Of a stretch of DNA of 64,000 nucleotides, positions 60,824 through 64,000 are shown piece after piece; the stretch's first letter is position 1, and the number at the start of each line of letters is the position of its first letter. The stretch spans positions 186,001 to 250,000 of the forward strand of contig NZ_JAGGLD010000002.1 of assembly GCF_017874255.1 (NCBI RefSeq), in the 5' to 3' direction. Position numbers and translations under genes: made by a program. The stretch is from Paenibacillus shirakamiensis (lineage in GTDB: Bacteria; Bacillota; Bacilli; Paenibacillales; Paenibacillaceae). Under the pieces are notes generated by a model that saw only the letters and a list, made by a program, of their open reading frames with translations, ran no database searches and was not told the DNA's origin.

Positions 60824-61579
60824 ATGGAATACAGTGTGCAGAGCTTAGGTAAAATGGCTGGAGTTAGCTCCCGGACGCTCCGATATTATGACGAGATTGG
60901 ACTTCTTAAGCCGGCAAGAATCCATTCGTCAGGATACCGAATGTATGGGGACATGGAAGTGAATCAATTACAGCATATTTTGTTCTATAGAGAGCTAGGA
61001 CTGCCGCTAGATCAGATCAAACTTCTGATGAATGCTCCTGAATTCGATACCGTGCGTGCACTTGTGCAACATCATCAGCAGCTCCTGATTAGACGGACGC
61101 AGCTCAACACTTTGATCCAGAATGTGGAGAGAACGTTAGCTGCACAAGAAGGGAAGATAGCTATGACGGATCAGCAAAAATTTGAAGGATTCAAGACGAA
61201 GCTAGTTGAAGAGAATGAACAACGTTACGGCCAAGAAATTCGTAGTAAATACGGGGATGATGTTATAGACCAAGGAAATGCTCGCGTTCTTAGTAGGACA
61301 ATGGATGAGCAAAAAGCTGTTGCCCAGTTATCTGAACAGCTCATGGTTGTGCTTAAGCAAGCATATAAGACTGGAGATCCTTCGAGCTCAGAGGCTCAGC
61401 ATGCCGCTGATCTTCATCGGCAGTGGCTATCTTATCACTGGCCTACTTACAGCAAAGAGGCTCATGCAGGACTAGCTAACATGTATGTGGAGGATGAACG
61501 CTTCACCGCGTACTATGATGCATTACAACCAGGAATGACTGTTTTTCTTAGGGACGCTATTGTGATTTACACGTCTTAA
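60824..61579 (+). CDS. TipA-type MerR regulator
   Basis: About 251 residues. MerR winged HTH about 1-70 (VQSLGKMAGVSSRTLRYYDEIGLLKPARI, then YRMYGDMEVNQLQHILFYRELG). Coiled-coil dimer helix about 75-110. C-terminal TipAS-like drug-binding domain about 115-250 (helical; YHWPTYSKEAHAGLANMYVEDERF). The TipA group senses antibiotics such as thiopeptides and activates its own gene and others. ATG 60824 is 7 bases from AGGAGG; ATG 60821 just before is the alternative. The frame upstream of it runs through the promoter and is not used. No separate target gene is adjacent, so autoactivation is the visible output. Confidence 0.9.
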   Translation: MEYSVQSLGKMAGVSSRTLRYYDEIGLLKPARIHSSGYRMYGDMEVNQLQHILFYRELGLPLDQIKLLMNAPEFDTVRALVQHHQQLLIRRTQLNTLIQNVERTLAAQEGKIAMTDQQKFEGFKTKLVEENEQRYGQEIRSKYGDDVIDQGNARVLSRTMDEQKAVAQLSEQLMVVLKQAYKTGDPSSSEAQHAADLHRQWLSYHWPTYSKEAHAGLANMYVEDERFTAYYDALQPGMTVFLRDAIVIYTS

Positions 61580-61614
61580 AGAGATTCAATAGATCAGAAT
61601 AGTAAACTAAATAG

Positions 61615-61678
61615 CAAAAAAGTAGGCTTGGTTTCGTTCAGTTGTTTAGACTGATCTAATCCATGTCTACTTTTTTTA
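61615..61678. terminator. Bidirectional terminator, MerR / YaaH-like genes
   Basis: Arms AAAAAAGTAG (61615-61624) and CTACTTTTTTT (61667-61677) with a long internal loop, between convergent genes. Confidence 0.65.
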
Positions 61679-61707
61679 AAGTAACTTTCCTATATGAGTG
61701 TTACCTC

Positions 61708-62325
61708 TTATTTTTTAAAGATGCCAAATGCCTTGCCCACCGGAATAAATTCTCGCTCGAAATGAGCATTCAATACCGCAGCCCCTGTTCCGTACAGAGA
61801 CAAAAGCCCAATCCCCATCTCCGCATAAGCCGCAAGGCCATGGAAGAATTCAGCAGCTACCCCAAATGCATCAAAGGTAAGACCTAGGAACAATAGATCA
61901 ATCAGACAGAAAATAAAGAACAGCACTTTGTGCGTCTCCATAGCTCCGATCGTCATGAACAAGGTAAAGATAAGATATCCTGCAAAAGCAACTCCTAATT
62001 GCTTACCATCTGCATGTGAAGCTAAGACGGAACCAAATACCCCCATCTTAATCAGCCAATTAGCTGCCATAGCAAACCAGAAAAAAGCATAAGCACCGAA
62101 CGCGGTCATACCGAACGTATTGTTGCGCTTCGAGTCTTGAATGCAAGCGAACAACTGAGCGAAAGCTCCAAGGAATAGTGCCCAAGGTACTGCATAGCTT
62201 AGCCCTGAAGTGATTTCTAATTTTTGCGACGATGCTACCAAGGTAACAATCGCAAGTCCGAACAATCCCATAGCGCTGGGATCTGCGTTAATAATTTTAA
62301 CTTTCTGCTGTAATTCGTGCTGCAT
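61708..62325 (-). CDS. GPR1/FUN34/YaaH-family acetate uptake protein
   Basis: 205 residues, six TM helices. N-terminal signature NADPSAMGLFGLAIVTLV (variant of NPAPLGL), and FFWFAMAANW plus LTFDAFGVAAEFFHGLAAYAEMG later. Transports acetate or succinate with protons. I start at ATG 62325 (GGAGG, 6 bases upstream); the frame extends 15 codons further without a ribosome binding site. Monocistronic. Confidence 0.9.
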   Translation of the reverse strand: MQHELQQKVKIINADPSAMGLFGLAIVTLVASSQKLEITSGLSYAVPWALFLGAFAQLFACIQDSKRNNTFGMTAFGAYAFFWFAMAANWLIKMGVFGSVLASHADGKQLGVAFAGYLIFTLFMTIGAMETHKVLFFIFCLIDLLFLGLTFDAFGVAAEFFHGLAAYAEMGIGLLSLYGTGAAVLNAHFEREFIPVGKAFGIFKK

Positions 62326-62525
62326 ATAGAGCCTCCAGTATATTGTTTCTCTGTCTAGTATTTGTTCCACTCCCGGAACACACCTGACCTATTGTAACGG
62401 AAAGAAGTCCGATAGAAAAGAACTATTTTATGGTCTATTTCTCATGCGGCTGAGGATGGGATACTCTATAATTAATGTAAGCGTACGCAATATATTAGAT
62501 TCAGGAAGAGAGGTTAGCCTTTAAA

Positions 62526-62987
62526 TTGATACAGCTATTTCAATATAATGCAGAGGTCCGAAACGAGTGGTTTGATCTATGCAAGCATATCTCTAAGGAA
62601 GAGCTCACGCGTACTAGAATTGGGGGAGTGGGCAGTATTTTATATACACTCTTTCATGTGGCAGATGTTGAATACAGCTGGGTCCGGGGTATTCAGGGCA
62701 AGCCAGATATCGTAGTGAATTATGAGGAATATAAAAGTCTGGAACAGGTTAGACACTTATCCAGTTCATGGAATCAAGAAACGTTGGAGTTCCTCCACAC
62801 ATGGACGGAGGATCGAGATACATTCGTCACCCAAGTTAGTTGGCACAAAGATATCTACACCGAGGGTGAAATTTTAAGGCATGTTATTGCTCATGAAATT
62901 CATCATATGGGTCAACTCTCTATCTGGACTAGGGAACTTGAAATTAAGCCCGTATCCGCAAATTTTATTGGAAGATCCCTTCGTTAA
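62526..62987 (+). CDS. DinB-family four-helix protein
   Basis: 153 residues. DinB/YfiT-like fold with metal-binding His: FHVADVEYSWV (about 42-52) and VIAHEIHHMGQLSIW (about 118-132). The family includes thiol-transferases using bacillithiol and damage-inducible proteins of unknown role. Start TTG 62526, with AGAGAGG about 12 bases upstream, a weak spacing; an alternative start is not obvious. Ends before a terminator. Confidence 0.85.
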   Translation: MIQLFQYNAEVRNEWFDLCKHISKEELTRTRIGGVGSILYTLFHVADVEYSWVRGIQGKPDIVVNYEEYKSLEQVRHLSSSWNQETLEFLHTWTEDRDTFVTQVSWHKDIYTEGEILRHVIAHEIHHMGQLSIWTRELEIKPVSANFIGRSLR

Positions 62988-63057
62988 CCGGCCTATTCAC
63001 AACATGCACTTTTCATTCGAAAGCAATCCATTTGGGTCCATCTTTGTTCAATATTAA

Positions 63058-63102
63058 GAACCTAGATCCTTCCTATAGGTAAGAGAAAGGAGCTAGGTTT
63101 TT
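63058..63102. terminator. Terminator between DinB and stalk-type genes
   Basis: AACCTAG..TCCTT-loop-AAAGGA..CTAGGTT hairpin with A- and T-rich flanks on both sides, between convergent genes. Confidence 0.7.
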
Positions 63103-63165
63103 AATAAGATAATAGTTAATAAAAAATATTGATTAAACATGTCTATCAACTGAACTACTATAACA

Positions 63166-63993
63166 CTAAAGGCTTAACTCGTAAGTATGACCTAGTCTTT
63201 CCAGGTATATTATGTTCGCTACCCGTTTAACCCACTTCAACCGATCGCCAGAATTCTGGATATCCATAGGATCGCTTTCTTCAAGTTTCTTCTGCTCCTC
63301 TGGGGAGAGTAACTTCTTGTAAAACTCCGTTGCTGTATGGTTATTCACGTGATATCCAACAAGTATCGCTGACCTACTTAATTTCATTACAATTAGATCA
63401 TCATAGACAGCCTCAACTGTAAAAGGCTCCTCTATTTTCATTAAAGCAACCATGTTATATTCTAGGCGAATATTTCCTGAGGGCTGGACAAGCAATACAC
63501 GGGTTCCATCTATCATAACTGCATCTTTATCTGTGTTCATTAGTGTCTGCGTACTCTTTGTAGAGACGTAAGCTGTGGTTATCTTTCGGACTACCTTGCT
63601 TCCTTGGATTAAGTATTGATGATAATCATCATGAATGGATGGCTCACCATAATTGTCATGAATAGATACAAATATACTACCTGAGATAGGGCGGATTTGA
63701 AGTAGCGCCGTACCCTTGTTTCCTTTGAATTTAGGTAGTTGATCATCGATTTGCAAAGGTTTGCTATTAGATTTAGAAATATACAACTTTCTTTGCTGAT
63801 AACTTATCCAAGCTGTCGTGTCCCCATAGCTAGATTGAATTAGACTATCATCTCCTTGGAGATCTATACGATTTTTTTGCCAATTTAACTCATAACCTAA
63901 TGCTATGGCAATAGACCGAAGCGGAATATAGACTTGTCCTCCCTTTATATAAGGTGAAGCTACAAGACTTGAGGTAACTTCATTGAGTCTCAT
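63166..63993 (-). CDS. Copper-amine-oxidase-N-like domain protein (probably cut by the window edge)
   Basis: 275 residues visible. The first about 50 residues (VASPYIKGGQVYIPLRSIAIALGYELNWQKN) are the copper amine oxidase N-terminal (stalk) domain common in Paenibacillus surface proteins. The rest, to about 275, is beta-rich and unrecognised. No signal peptide precedes it within the window, and the frame stays open to base 64000, so the true start is likely beyond the edge. ATG 63993 is only the first visible start. Expected to be exported. Confidence 0.65.
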   Translation of the reverse strand: MRLNEVTSSLVASPYIKGGQVYIPLRSIAIALGYELNWQKNRIDLQGDDSLIQSSYGDTTAWISYQQRKLYISKSNSKPLQIDDQLPKFKGNKGTALLQIRPISGSIFVSIHDNYGEPSIHDDYHQYLIQGSKVVRKITTAYVSTKSTQTLMNTDKDAVMIDGTRVLLVQPSGNIRLEYNMVALMKIEEPFTVEAVYDDLIVMKLSRSAILVGYHVNNHTATEFYKKLLSPEEQKKLEESDPMDIQNSGDRLKWVKRVANIIYLERLGHTYELSL

Positions 63994-64000
63994 ATGTCTA

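Noticed and set aside
59820..61579. GNAT and MerR genes as part of the biosynthetic cluster
   Set aside because: They are beyond the AraC terminator and have their own signals; a functional link is possible but not shown by the sequence.

Overview
The window looks like a chromosomal segment of a spore-forming Firmicute, most likely Paenibacillus. This rests on gene content and order. The block of Leu/Lys/Glu/Ser/Asn tRNAs, sprT, cmpA, tex, EndoA toxin, EndoAI antitoxin, alr and a YdcC-like lipoprotein parallels the Bacillus subtilis alr-ndoA-tex-cmpA-sprT-tRNA neighbourhood. Many genes start with TTG or GTG behind strong AGGAGG-type ribosome binding sites. No database search was possible; the genus is an inference.

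Layout. 1-4.4 kb: mntH with a probable MntR operator, two identical tRNA-Leu(GAG) genes flanking a divergent XRE regulator / PAS-zinc protein pair, four other tRNAs, and an unlisted 26-residue membrane peptide gene. 4.2-12.4 kb: the conserved sprT-cmpA-tex-ndoA-ndoAI-alr-ydcC block. 12.5-32.7 kb: mostly independent housekeeping and accessory genes (RidA, aspartase, several short-chain dehydrogenases, thymidine kinase, dGTPase, sulfurtransferase, EamA and DUF418 membrane proteins, sulfatase, HD and HAD hydrolases), ending with a textbook ECF41 sigma factor / carboxymuconolactone-decarboxylase pair that carries its own ECF41-type promoter. Convergent genes are mostly separated by perfect intrinsic terminators.

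32.7-59.7 kb is the main item: a minus-strand biosynthetic operon of about 25 kb, with an Sfp-type phosphopantetheinyl transferase at its downstream end and a divergent AraC regulator at its upstream end. Read in transcription order it encodes: NRPS 1 (C-A-PCP-E; specificity code reads as Asn, so it should build N-acyl-D-Asn), a macrolide-type glycosyltransferase, a secreted ClbP/XcnG-like serine peptidase fused to an ABC exporter, NRPS 2 (D-accepting C, A with a Lys-like code, PCP, then an orphan half C domain), a free-standing acyltransferase, PKS 1 (KS-KR-ACP), PKS 2 (KS-ACP fused to a BtrH-like acyltransfer domain), a discrete ACP, a radical SAM/SPASM enzyme and a second, cysteine-less BtrH-like protein. 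The logic is a prodrug pathway: the product is made with an acyl-D-Asn cap, exported, and activated when the peptidase domain removes the cap. A core of Lys plus two malonate units, with release by a BtrH-like domain, does not match a product I can name.

59.8-64 kb: a GNAT acetyltransferase, a TipA-type MerR regulator with its operator in a 19-bp promoter spacer, an acetate-uptake (GPR1/FUN34/YaaH) protein, a DinB-fold protein, and a copper-amine-oxidase-N-domain protein that runs to the window edge.
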